9,078 nucleotides of DNA from Bacteroidota bacterium (GTDB taxonomy: Bacteria > Bacteroidota > Bacteroidia > Bacteroidales > VadinHA17). The stretch is taken from the NCBI GenBank assembly GCA_030593185.1, contig JAUVHQ010000071.1:1-9078 (forward strand), written 5' to 3'. The position numbers and the translations under genes are program-made. The notes under the pieces were generated by a model. That model saw only the letters and a list, made by a program, of their open reading frames with translations. It was not told the DNA's origin and searched no databases. This document shows, piece by piece, positions 1-6,597 of this stretch. The number at the start of each line of letters is the position of its first letter. Within the stretch, counting starts at the first letter, position 1.

Positions 1-60
1 GGTAAAAAAAGCTGGAAAGAATTTATCAGGAACAATCCTGGAAGAGTGAAAGGGTTGTGA
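1..60 (+). CDS. C-terminal end of an upstream gene (partial)
   Basis: Frame 1 is open from the window edge to a TGA at 58-60 and encodes 19 residues ending in KEFIRNNPGRVKGL. The composition is plausible for a protein tail, and non-coding repeats begin immediately afterwards. Frame 2 is also open for 15 codons, to a TGA at 47-49, so the choice of frame is not certain. The fragment is too short to assign a family. Confidence 0.4.
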   Translation, partial: GKKSWKEFIRNNPGRVKGL

Positions 61-62
61 AG

Positions 63-118
63 AAGTGATGAAGTGATGAGGTAATGTGGTGATGAGATAA
101 TGAAGTGATGAGGTGAAG
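63..118. repeat. Tandem array of seven 8-bp units, consensus ARGTGATG
   Basis: Read in steps of eight from 63, the units are AAGTGATG, AAGTGATG, AGGTAATG, TGGTGATG, AGATAATG, AAGTGATG and AGGTGAAG. Three are identical and the others differ from the consensus by one or two bases. A weak eighth copy (TTGTGAAG, 55-62) overlaps the presumed stop codon of the upstream gene. Because the period is not a multiple of three, this is unlikely to be coding repeat. Slipped-strand expansion is the simplest origin, and its function is unknown. Confidence 0.85.
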
Positions 119-125
119 AAGGGAA

Positions 126-154
126 TAATAACGTTATTAATAACGTAATTAATT
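126..154. promoter_or_regulatory. Cluster of overlapping AT-rich palindromes with two ACGT cores
   Basis: TAATAACGTTATTA (126-139) is a perfect 14-bp palindrome. It overlaps a second one, TTATTAATAA (134-143), and a second ACGT core lies at 143-146, flanked on both sides by ATTAAT. The two ACGT cores are 12 bp apart, close to one helical turn. This geometry would suit a dimeric regulator, but AT-rich DNA forms palindromes readily. An operator role is only a possibility. Confidence 0.25.
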
Positions 155-332
155 TGTCTGATAAAAAGCATAACAAGCAAAGGTGCGTAATCATTAGTCC
201 CATGTTGGTTTATGAATTTGCTTTTTGTTTTTTCCTTCATTCTGATCACGTTTTTTTTATGTAACTTAGATTTATTTATTACCTGTTTACAATTTTTTAA
301 TAGAACGAAAAATAATTAAAGGAGAAAAGATA
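155..332. other. Intergenic leader without a clear gene
   Basis: This stretch separates the repeat region from the small membrane-protein gene. AAGCAAA (175-181) can pair with TTTGCTT (217-223), followed by a T-rich run to about 233. That could be a weak terminator, but the 35-nt loop makes it doubtful. TAACTTAG at 262-269 matches seven of eight positions of the Bacteroidota -7 consensus TAnnTTTG, but no convincing -33 TTG lies at the right distance. I see no ORF with a credible start. Confidence 0.4.
321..324 (+). promoter_or_regulatory. Shine-Dalgarno site GGAG for the small membrane protein
   Basis: AAAGGAG ends eight bases before the ATG at 333, which is good spacing for 16S rRNA pairing. 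It fixes the start of the 60-residue gene. It stands out because the other genes here start behind A-rich leaders with no such site, or with a poorly spaced one (AAAGGA, 3 bp before the ATG at 5460). Confidence 0.7.
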
Positions 333-515
333 ATGAAACAAGAAATTCAAAAAAGTGCCCCTGCAAGTGCCATTTATTGCTTGGGGTTTATTGGAGCAGC
401 AATATATTTTATTTCCCATGCCGCAACATTCTGGATGGGTGTATTAGGATTCTTAAAAGCTATTGTTTGGCCTGCATTTCTCGTCTATGAAGCACTTAAA
501 TATTTAGGGATGTGA
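333..515 (+). CDS. Small conserved inner-membrane protein, 60 aa
   Basis: The product has a short polar N-terminus (MKQEIQKSAPASA) and then two hydrophobic stretches, roughly residues 14-30 and 33-52. They are joined by a His/Trp-containing turn (ISHAATFWMG), and the protein ends in a short amphipathic tail. The pattern FIGAAIYFISHAATFW followed by GFLKAIVWPAFLVYEALK resembles a small uncharacterised membrane protein I associate with many bacterial groups, from memory and not from a search. There are no catalytic motifs. A good Shine-Dalgarno site supports the ATG. The gene stands alone: 182 bp and a long hairpin separate it from the next gene, so it is probably transcribed independently. Its function is unknown; a two-helix hairpin in the cytoplasmic membrane is the likely topology. 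Confidence 0.8.
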   Translation: MKQEIQKSAPASAIYCLGFIGAAIYFISHAATFWMGVLGFLKAIVWPAFLVYEALKYLGM

Positions 516-524
516 TATTAAAAA

Positions 525-562
525 GAAACTGATAAAATTGGTTATCTGTTTTATTTAGTTTC
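525..562. terminator. Weak AT-rich inverted repeat after the small gene
   Basis: GAAACT (525-530) and ATAAAA (532-537) can pair with TTTTAT (549-554) and AGTTTC (557-562), around an 11-nt loop. The stem starts nine bases after the stop codon. On the plus strand it is followed by A residues, not a T run, so it is a poor intrinsic terminator in that direction. The T run lies on the other side and would serve minus-strand transcription. Confidence 0.25.
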
Positions 563-606
563 AAAAACGTAGTTAATAAAATATATATACGCCACACAAC
601 ACACTT

Positions 607-654
607 AGGCACCAAATGACAGTGGGTGCAGGGCACCTCACTGCATTTGTGCCT
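607..654. repeat. Long near-perfect hairpin, 21 bp stem with 3-nt loop
   Basis: The left arm (607-629) pairs with the right arm (633-654) in 21 Watson-Crick pairs around the loop AGG. There are only three single-base bulges: C613, A619 and T638. The blocks are AGGCAC/GTGCCT, AAATG/CATTT, CAGTG/CACTG and GGTGC/GCACC. It is much more G+C-rich than its surroundings and lies 43 bp before the ATG at 698. There is no T run, so it is not a normal intrinsic terminator. The sharp compositional contrast suggests a REP-like mobile palindrome or a structured leader; the sequence alone does not decide. Confidence 0.85.
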
Positions 655-697
655 TTGTTATATCCAAATATTCTTAAAACAGATAAAAAATAATACA

Positions 698-2146
698 ATG
701 AAGAAAAATATTTTATTGATTTGTATCGCTCTGCTTTCCATGCAAATGCAAACAACAACCGCACATTCAGGAAAGCCAAAATACCATATTATTATTGATT
801 CTGATGGAGCGGTTGATGATATGCGTGCTATCACAATGTTTTTATCATGTAACGATGTTCGTGTTTTAGGAATAACCGGTTCTCAAGGATCTGTAAAGCC
901 TTATTCTGCCGCTATAAAAATCACCTCTTTATTATCCGGCTTTTATCACCGGGGAATACCCGTGGGTGTTGGTAAAACGGTAAACAGTGACCTGCCTGAA
1001 TGGAGTGGTTTTTCGGAATCAATCCACTGGGGAGACAATATACCTGACAGGTCGATTCAATTTCCCAAAGCTATTGACTTGATGAATAACATTGTTGAGG
1101 ACTACCCCGAAAAGATAATTCTGATAGCATTGGGAGGGTTTACAAACTATGCAGAATGGTTGAAAAACAAACCGGAAAATATTCAAAAAATTGAACGAAT
1201 AATTTGGTACAATGACAAGGATATAGAACAAGGCTTTAATTATCAGATAGATAAAAATAGCTTTGACTTTATTAAAACATTAAATATTCCTATTCAAATT
1301 GTTTCAAATACACGAAATGATTTAATCTGCGATACCGCATTTCTGAACAACTTGCAAAACGTTAATACCATATATGCAAAACAAATTGTGAGCGTGCATA
1401 AGCAAACACAAGCATCCGAAAAAGTTCTTCAAAACCATTTGCAGCTATGGGACGATTTGCTTCCCCTGTTTCTTTCCTGTCCAATTATTTTTAATACCGT
1501 GGGAAAAGATAATATCACTTACGTAAACCTCGAAAAACAAATTCCAAAAGACTTTATAACAGAAATAATCACTACACTATTAATTTCCGGCACAGAAACA
1601 AACAACAGGGTTTTTCAGGAATTCCCGGTTGATACGATGCTTTACAAAAAGCCTGTTGCCAAAATTCAAGCCCGGACAATAGAAGATTACGGACTAATTG
1701 AATGGAAGGCAACTGTTTTGACAAATGAAATACACGGGCATACAGGTATTTATTCTATTATTGGTGTAAAAATGGGAATACGTGCCTGTGAGTATTTTAA
1801 TGTTGGAATTAATAATTTGCAGGTGATTTCTTTGGCTGGTAAAAAACCGCCCTTAAGCTGCTTAAATGATGGCATTCAAATAAGCACCGGTGCAACTATT
1901 GGTCAGGGACTTATTGAAATATCCGACACAATTTGCACGATACCAACCGCAATTTTTGAGTTTAACAAAAAGAGAATAAAGATAAAATTAACGGAAGTAT
2001 TAGCACAAAAAATACAGGAGGAGATAAAAAAAGGTGTTCAATTATATAACTTTTCAGAGCAATATTGGTTGTATATCGAAGAACTTGCCATACAATATTG
2101 GGCAAATTTTGACAGACACTCTATATTTGAAATTGAAAAATTCTGA
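698..2146 (+). CDS. Exported nucleoside hydrolase-like / FmdE-like two-domain protein
   Basis: The 482-residue product starts with a signal peptide (about residues 1-22, hydrophobic core ILLICIALLS), so it is probably periplasmic. Residues about 28-270 form an inosine-uridine nucleoside hydrolase (IUNH) domain. DSDGAVDD (34-41) matches the calcium-binding DxDPGxDD motif, ALGGFTN (144-150) matches ALGPLTN, and GFNYQID (179-185) matches the EFNxxxD region. WDD (251-253) lies where the family has HD, so the leaving-group His appears replaced by Trp. Residues about 320-440 resemble FmdE (formylmethanofuran dehydrogenase subunit E family). HGHTG (346-350) and CLNDGIQISTGATIGQG (388-404) are visible, but the Cys of HGHxC and of TGCT are missing. 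The C-terminus is helical and lacks the Cys-rich zinc ribbon. I chose ATG 698 over the in-frame GTG at 626 because it gives a clean signal peptide and because 626 lies inside a hairpin. The substrate is unknown. Confidence 0.8.
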   Translation: MKKNILLICIALLSMQMQTTTAHSGKPKYHIIIDSDGAVDDMRAITMFLSCNDVRVLGITGSQGSVKPYSAAIKITSLLSGFYHRGIPVGVGKTVNSDLPEWSGFSESIHWGDNIPDRSIQFPKAIDLMNNIVEDYPEKIILIALGGFTNYAEWLKNKPENIQKIERIIWYNDKDIEQGFNYQIDKNSFDFIKTLNIPIQIVSNTRNDLICDTAFLNNLQNVNTIYAKQIVSVHKQTQASEKVLQNHLQLWDDLLPLFLSCPIIFNTVGKDNITYVNLEKQIPKDFITEIITTLLISGTETNNRVFQEFPVDTMLYKKPVAKIQARTIEDYGLIEWKATVLTNEIHGHTGIYSIIGVKMGIRACEYFNVGINNLQVISLAGKKPPLSCLNDGIQISTGATIGQGLIEISDTICTIPTAIFEFNKKRIKIKLTEVLAQKIQEEIKKGVQLYNFSEQYWLYIEELAIQYWANFDRHSIFEIEKF

Positions 2147-2180
2147 AAAAATACATTTTTACTAATCAAATATTAAATAA

Positions 2181-2300
2181 TCAGGAAGCGGCAAATCGGA
2201 AGCTGCTATGGCAATAGCAGATGAATTAGGGAAATCCGGAATTAAAACCATTGTGCTCGCGCAGGATGATGCAAGCAAAATTGAAAACTATAAAATTTAA
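2181..2300 (+). pseudogene. Remnant of a P-loop kinase gene (uridine kinase-like)
   Basis: The frame from 2181 to the TAA at 2298-2300 encodes 39 residues beginning SGSGKSEAAMAIADEL and continuing GKSGIKTIVLAQDD. This looks like a Walker A loop (GxSGSGKS), the following helix, then a beta strand ending in the QDD seen in uridine-kinase and phosphoribulokinase-type P-loop kinases. A TAA (2178-2180) stands directly before the P-loop, where the N-terminal strand should be. After QDD the resemblance stops and the frame closes within ten codons. Both ends are therefore missing, leaving a decayed internal fragment. It also contains a 7-bp hairpin, CTGCTAT/ATAGCAG (2203-2220). A chance ORF is possible, but the motif order argues against it. 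Confidence 0.55.
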
Positions 2301-2326
2301 GTCTTAATAATCCAATTTGTCTTTTT

Positions 2327-3565
2327 ATGGTAAAAAGCACACTAAAATATATAATGTTGGCCTTTTCTTTAGCTTTGATTGCCTCCTGTATCAGAGATAA
2401 GGAAAATACTATCAGGTTTTCGAGCTGGCAATCAAGCCCTTCTGAAAAAAGGCTAACAGATTCTTTGCTTCATTGTTTTGCAAAGAAGTATCCTGAGTAT
2501 AAAGTGAAGTTTGAATTGATTCCGGGAAATTATTCCGAGAAAATACAATTGATGCTGGGAACACACTCTGCTCCTCAGGTTTTTTATATCAAAGATTTTG
2601 TCGCTCCTTCTTATCTCAGATATGATGTATTGCAGCCACTCAATGAATATATAGATAAAGATACCAGCTTCGATATAGATGATTTCTACCCGCAGTTCTT
2701 AGATGCTTTCACTAAAAATGGAAAAATTTATGGAATCCCAAAAGATTTTGGTTGTTTTGTCTTGTTCTATAATACAGATATGTTCAAAGCTGCTGGCATC
2801 AACGACCCACCAAAAGATTGGGAAGAACTGGAAGAATTTTCAAGGAAATTGACAAAAGATACAAATGGCGATGGGAAAATAGAACAATATGGTATTGTGG
2901 TAGAACCCTCTATCGATAAACTAATGCCTTTTGTGTTTCAGAATATGGGCAGTTTTCAGGATAAAGACGGAAACCTCACTCTTAATACACCGGAATTTCA
3001 GGAAGCTTTGGAATATTACTACGGATTATACAAAAATAACATTGCCACCATTCCAACTGACGTAAGTATGAATAATACAGAAGAAGTTTTTGGCAGGAAA
3101 CGTGCCGCAATGGTGATTTCCGGAGGATGGTTTGTTCCACAGCTCAAAGATCAGTACACAGACGTAAATTATAAAGTTGCTTTTTTGCCAAAAGGGAAAC
3201 AAATGGCAACCATTGCTTTTACCGTTTCATACAGTTCACCAAAAGAAAATTTGCTCAAAGAAGAAACATGGAAGTTATTGAGTTACCTCACAGGAAAAGA
3301 GGGAATGAAAGTGTGGACGAGTACCGGTATTGCAATGCCTACACGCAAAAGTGTTGCTGCACAGCTTGATTATATCAAGCATCCTGAATATAAATACTTT
3401 ATGGGAAGCGTGGATTTCGCCAGGGTTTTTCAGGTAGAATATAACGAACGCTGGTATTCGATCACACAATCTGCAATGCAGGCAATTTTTTATGAGAAAG
3501 CTGATATCCCGCAAAAACTTAAGGAAATGGAAGATGATATGAAATCGTTAAGAATAAAGAAATAA
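2327..3565 (+). CDS. ABC sugar-importer solute-binding lipoprotein (MalE/UgpB type)
   Basis: The 412-residue product captures a sugar in the periplasm and delivers it to the permeases encoded downstream. It has a lipoprotein signal, with K3 and K7 and then a hydrophobic stretch ending in LIAS-C21, so it is probably anchored to a membrane by a lipidated Cys21. The mature part has the layout of the extracellular solute-binding protein family 1: a beta-rich start (TIRFSSW), YGIPKDFGCFVLFYNTDMF (about 135-153), DWEELEEFSRKLT (164-176), and GGWFVPQL (266-273). DTNGDG (178-183) resembles a calcium-binding loop found in some relatives. The length is usual for the family. It is the first gene of a same-strand cluster, 66 bp before the first permease. 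The ligand cannot be read from the sequence; the linked GH65 enzyme suggests an alpha-glucosidic disaccharide or glucoside. Confidence 0.9.
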   Translation: MVKSTLKYIMLAFSLALIASCIRDKENTIRFSSWQSSPSEKRLTDSLLHCFAKKYPEYKVKFELIPGNYSEKIQLMLGTHSAPQVFYIKDFVAPSYLRYDVLQPLNEYIDKDTSFDIDDFYPQFLDAFTKNGKIYGIPKDFGCFVLFYNTDMFKAAGINDPPKDWEELEEFSRKLTKDTNGDGKIEQYGIVVEPSIDKLMPFVFQNMGSFQDKDGNLTLNTPEFQEALEYYYGLYKNNIATIPTDVSMNNTEEVFGRKRAAMVISGGWFVPQLKDQYTDVNYKVAFLPKGKQMATIAFTVSYSSPKENLLKEETWKLLSYLTGKEGMKVWTSTGIAMPTRKSVAAQLDYIKHPEYKYFMGSVDFARVFQVEYNERWYSITQSAMQAIFYEKADIPQKLKEMEDDMKSLRIKK

Positions 3566-3631
3566 ATTAATAAAATTGTTACTCGTTCTGTTTTATAAAA
3601 GATTGTATCAGGCTACGAATTAAAGATCAAA

Positions 3632-4513
3632 ATGAAAAGAAATAGCAGTACTAAAAAAGAACAACAATTCTGGGCATACACTTTTCTGTTTTTCCCATTG
3701 ATGTTACTTGCTATATTTGTATTTATCCCTATTTTATTTTCTTTGGTCATTAGTTTTTTCGACTGGGAATTGATGGCATCGCAACAAAATTTTTTAGGTA
3801 TAAACAATTTCATTGAGATTTTTGGCGATAAAATTTTCTACAAAGCAATGCTTAATACAGTCCTGTACACCATTGGTGTAGTCCCGATACAAACCATGCT
3901 GGCTTTGTTCCTTGCCTTTGTTATGAATCAGAAAATTCGCGGAAGAACTTTTTTTCGTACTGCTTTTTACATACCAGCGGTTACTTCGTCGGTAGTTACT
4001 TCTATCATTTTTGTAGCCATTTATTCCAAGGAAGGGTTACTCAATTCTATCCTGGGAATTTTTGGTTTTGCAGCTAACGACTGGCTTACTAATCCCCATA
4101 CAGCCCTTATTTCCATTATGATGCTGAATATCTGGACCACCTCCGGATACTTTATGGTTTCTTTCCTCGCCGGATTGCAAAATATTCCCAATTCATTATA
4201 TGAAGCAGCTAAACTGGAAGGTGCCACAAAAAGGCAGCAATTCTGGCATATCACTGTGCCTATGGTGCGACCGGTTACTTATTTTGTGGTGGTAATGAGT
4301 CTGATAGGTTGCTTCCAGGTATTCGACCAGGTATTTGTAATGAGCGACGGTGGCCCGAATAATGCCACTACAACGATGTCATATTATGTATATCAGAACG
4401 CATTTAGATATTTCAGATTAGGATATGGCGCCGCAACTGCTATTGTGCTGGCAGGAATTATAATGATAGTTACTGTTATTCAAAAAAAATATTTTCCGCC
4501 AAATCCATATTAA
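3632..4513 (+). CDS. ABC sugar-importer permease 1 (MalF/UgpA type)
   Basis: This 293-residue integral membrane protein has about six hydrophobic segments (near residues 14-41, 71-98, 108-131, 158-183, 213-235 and 264-284). It forms one half of the transmembrane channel. The cytoplasmic coupling loop is clear: YEAAKLEGATKRQQFWHITVP (190-210) fits the EAA motif, with E191, A192, A193, G197 and P210, and docks onto the ATPase. The segment MSDGGPNNATTTMSYYVYQ (237-255) is typical of MalF/UgpA-like subunits. It is a short MalF without the large periplasmic insertion seen in E. coli MalF, as in UgpA-type systems. Its start follows an A-rich leader without a Shine-Dalgarno site. The partner permease follows after 67 bp. 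Confidence 0.93.
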   Translation: MKRNSSTKKEQQFWAYTFLFFPLMLLAIFVFIPILFSLVISFFDWELMASQQNFLGINNFIEIFGDKIFYKAMLNTVLYTIGVVPIQTMLALFLAFVMNQKIRGRTFFRTAFYIPAVTSSVVTSIIFVAIYSKEGLLNSILGIFGFAANDWLTNPHTALISIMMLNIWTTSGYFMVSFLAGLQNIPNSLYEAAKLEGATKRQQFWHITVPMVRPVTYFVVVMSLIGCFQVFDQVFVMSDGGPNNATTTMSYYVYQNAFRYFRLGYGAATAIVLAGIIMIVTVIQKKYFPPNPY

Positions 4514-4580
4514 AAAAATATAAAATCGTGGACACCCGTGTTAAAATCAGGGTTCCAATTGTTTCAAATCAAGATAAAAA

Positions 4581-5405
4581 ATGCGAGCAATTCAAATTCA
4601 GAAAATCCTATTATTAACAATACTCAGTTTGGTGGCAATGGTTTATCTGGGACCATTTATCTTTTCCGTAATTGTTTCTTTTTCTGACAATAAGAACCTG
4701 ATAAATCAGCCAGGACAGATTGTAAACTCAGGCTGGACACTCCGGAATTATATTTACATCTGGAAAGATCTTCCGTTTGCAACCTGGCTGTTTAACAGTG
4801 TCGTAATTACTGCTTGCCAGACTGTTACCAATGTTTTCTTTTCGGCTTTGGCAGGATTTACATTTGCCAAACTGGAATTCAGGGGCAAAAATCTCATTTT
4901 CGGAGCTATGCTGGCGAGCCTGATGATTCCGGGGATTATCCTGATTATCCCAAAATTTTTGATCATCAATGAATTTAGAATGATCAACTCTTATCCGGGT
5001 CTCATTTTACCAGGAATGATAACTGTTGTCAATATCTTCCTGATGAAGCAATTCTTTGAAACTATGCCCAAAGATTTGGTGCAAGCTGCCTTGATTGATG
5101 GTTGTAACTATTTTCAGATGTTCTGGAAAGTATTTATCCCAAACTCAAAACCGGCCCTGGCAGCCGTAGCTATATACACATTTCAGGGAACATGGAACGA
5201 GTTTATGTGGCCGTTAATAGCTACCAATACCAGCGAAATGTTTACGCTGCCTGTGGGAATGGCATCTCTGCGATATGAATTACTAACCGATTGGCCGGCA
5301 ATTATGGCAGGAACCATCCTGGTTTCTATTCCTACTTTAATCATATTTATCATTTTTCAAAGATATTTTGTACAGGGAGTTGCTTCAACAGGTGGCAAAG
5401 AATAA
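4581..5405 (+). CDS. ABC sugar-importer permease 2 (MalG/UgpE type)
   Basis: This 274-residue membrane protein has about six transmembrane segments and pairs with the preceding permease to form the channel. The coupling loop is LVQAALIDGCNYFQMFWKVF (167-186), followed by P187. It keeps the alanines, G174 and the closing Pro but has Gln in place of the first Glu of the EAA motif, a substitution seen in many family members. FQGTWNEFMWPL (201-212) is the usual MalG/UgpE signature after the loop. The C-terminus ends with RYFVQGVASTGGKE, close to the family ending RYFVxGLTxGAVKG. The ATPase gene follows after 54 bp, which supports co-transcription. Confidence 0.93.
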   Translation: MRAIQIQKILLLTILSLVAMVYLGPFIFSVIVSFSDNKNLINQPGQIVNSGWTLRNYIYIWKDLPFATWLFNSVVITACQTVTNVFFSALAGFTFAKLEFRGKNLIFGAMLASLMIPGIILIIPKFLIINEFRMINSYPGLILPGMITVVNIFLMKQFFETMPKDLVQAALIDGCNYFQMFWKVFIPNSKPALAAVAIYTFQGTWNEFMWPLIATNTSEMFTLPVGMASLRYELLTDWPAIMAGTILVSIPTLIIFIIFQRYFVQGVASTGGKE

Positions 5406-5459
5406 TTCAGAGGCACGAACAATAAGAAATCAATACTCATCTTAAAATAAAAAGGACTA

Positions 5460-6566
5460 ATGGCAACCATCGAAATAAAAAATTTGCAGAAAACTTATCC
5501 CAACAATCATTATGCGATTAAAGGAATAGATGTTTCAATACAGGAAGGAGAATTTGTGGTATTGGTAGGGCCATCGGGATGTGGGAAATCCACACTTTTG
5601 CGGATGATTGCAGGCCTGGAAGATATTTCGGGAGGTGACCTGTTTTTTAATGACAAACTTATGAATTCTGTTCATCCGAAAGATAGAAATATTGCAATGG
5701 TATTTCAGAATTACGCCTTGTACCCGCACATGACTGTGTATGATAATATGGCTTTTGGATTAAAGTTGAAAAAAATGCCAAAAGCCGAAATCTATCAGAG
5801 GGTTACGGATGCCGCAAAAACTCTGGGATTAACAGAATACATTGACCGTTTACCTAAAGAAATGTCGGGTGGGCAACGTCAACGGGTAGCCATAGGACGC
5901 GCTATAGTGCGGCAACCCGATGTGTTTTTGTTTGATGAACCATTATCGAACCTTGATGCCAAATTGCGTGTTCAAATGCGAACCGAAATAAAACGTTTGC
6001 ACCGCAAATTAAGAAACACCATGGTATATGTAACCCACGATCAGATAGAAGCTATGGCGATGGGCGATAAAATTGTGATTCTGAAAGATGGAGTGGTACA
6101 TCAAATAGACTCCCCGATAAATTTATTCAGACATCCTCAAAATAAGTTTGTGGCAGGTTTTATAGGAAGCCCGGCGATGAACTTTGTGTCAGGTGAAATT
6201 GTAAAAGAAGAAGGACTCTATTTTGTAACCCAGGGGATGAAAATTTCTATACCGCCGCCATTGCAGGTTTCTATGGAAAAATATCTGGGTAAAAGCGTAG
6301 ACATGGGTTTTCGCCCGGAATATGTATATGACAAAGGGCTGGAAAAAGAAAGGCGCTTATCTACAGATGTGGAGATAGAAATACTGGTAGTTGAAAATGT
6401 TGGAAGCGAAACGTATAACCATTTTAGATTAAACGGAATGGATACCATTTATTCCTACAGAAGCAGTTCTTCGAATGTACATATCCCCGGAGAAAAACTT
6501 ACAGTAGGAATAGATTTGGAAAGGCTTCATTTCTTTGATGTTGAAACAGAAAAAAGTATTTTGTAG
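5460..6566 (+). CDS. ABC sugar-importer ATPase (MsmX/UgpC/MalK family)
   Basis: This 368-residue protein powers the importer on the cytoplasmic face. All nucleotide-binding motifs are intact: Walker A GPSGCGKST (37-45), Q-loop Q83 in VFQNYALYPHM, signature MSGGQ (135-139), Walker B VFLFDE (155-160), D-loop SNLD (163-166) and switch His H193 in VTHD. After FIGSPAMNFV (234-243) comes the OB-fold TOBE/MalK-type C-terminal domain (about 240-368), which in relatives contacts regulators or senses sugar status. The length is the usual one for the family. The ATG at 5460 is preceded by AAAGGA with only three bases of spacing. Its place between the permeases and the phosphorylase suggests it is dedicated to this importer, although MsmX-type ATPases elsewhere serve several systems. 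Confidence 0.96.
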   Translation: MATIEIKNLQKTYPNNHYAIKGIDVSIQEGEFVVLVGPSGCGKSTLLRMIAGLEDISGGDLFFNDKLMNSVHPKDRNIAMVFQNYALYPHMTVYDNMAFGLKLKKMPKAEIYQRVTDAAKTLGLTEYIDRLPKEMSGGQRQRVAIGRAIVRQPDVFLFDEPLSNLDAKLRVQMRTEIKRLHRKLRNTMVYVTHDQIEAMAMGDKIVILKDGVVHQIDSPINLFRHPQNKFVAGFIGSPAMNFVSGEIVKEEGLYFVTQGMKISIPPPLQVSMEKYLGKSVDMGFRPEYVYDKGLEKERRLSTDVEIEILVVENVGSETYNHFRLNGMDTIYSYRSSSSNVHIPGEKLTVGIDLERLHFFDVETEKSIL

Positions 6567-6597
6567 TAATAAGATAAAAACCAAAATCGGATAAAAT

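Noticed and set aside
626..697. Upstream extension of the hydrolase-FmdE gene from the GTG at 626
   Set aside because: The start would lie inside the hairpin stem, and the extra 24 residues would precede and bury a clean signal peptide that begins at ATG 698.
2203..2220. Hairpin CTGCTAT/ATAGCAG as a terminator for the hydrolase-FmdE gene
   Set aside because: The 7-bp stem has no following T run and falls within the kinase-like reading frame (codons for Ala-Ala-Met-Ala-Ile-Ala), so it is more likely incidental.
2300..2327. Bacteroidota-type -7 promoter just before the binding-protein gene (CCAATTTG)
   Set aside because: It matches TAnnTTTG poorly at the first two positions, has no suitable -33 TTG, and lies almost on the start codon.
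4514..4580. ACAC/GTGT inverted repeat between the two permease genes as a regulatory hairpin
   Set aside because: Only four base pairs with a two-base loop; this is not a stable structure and is expected by chance.
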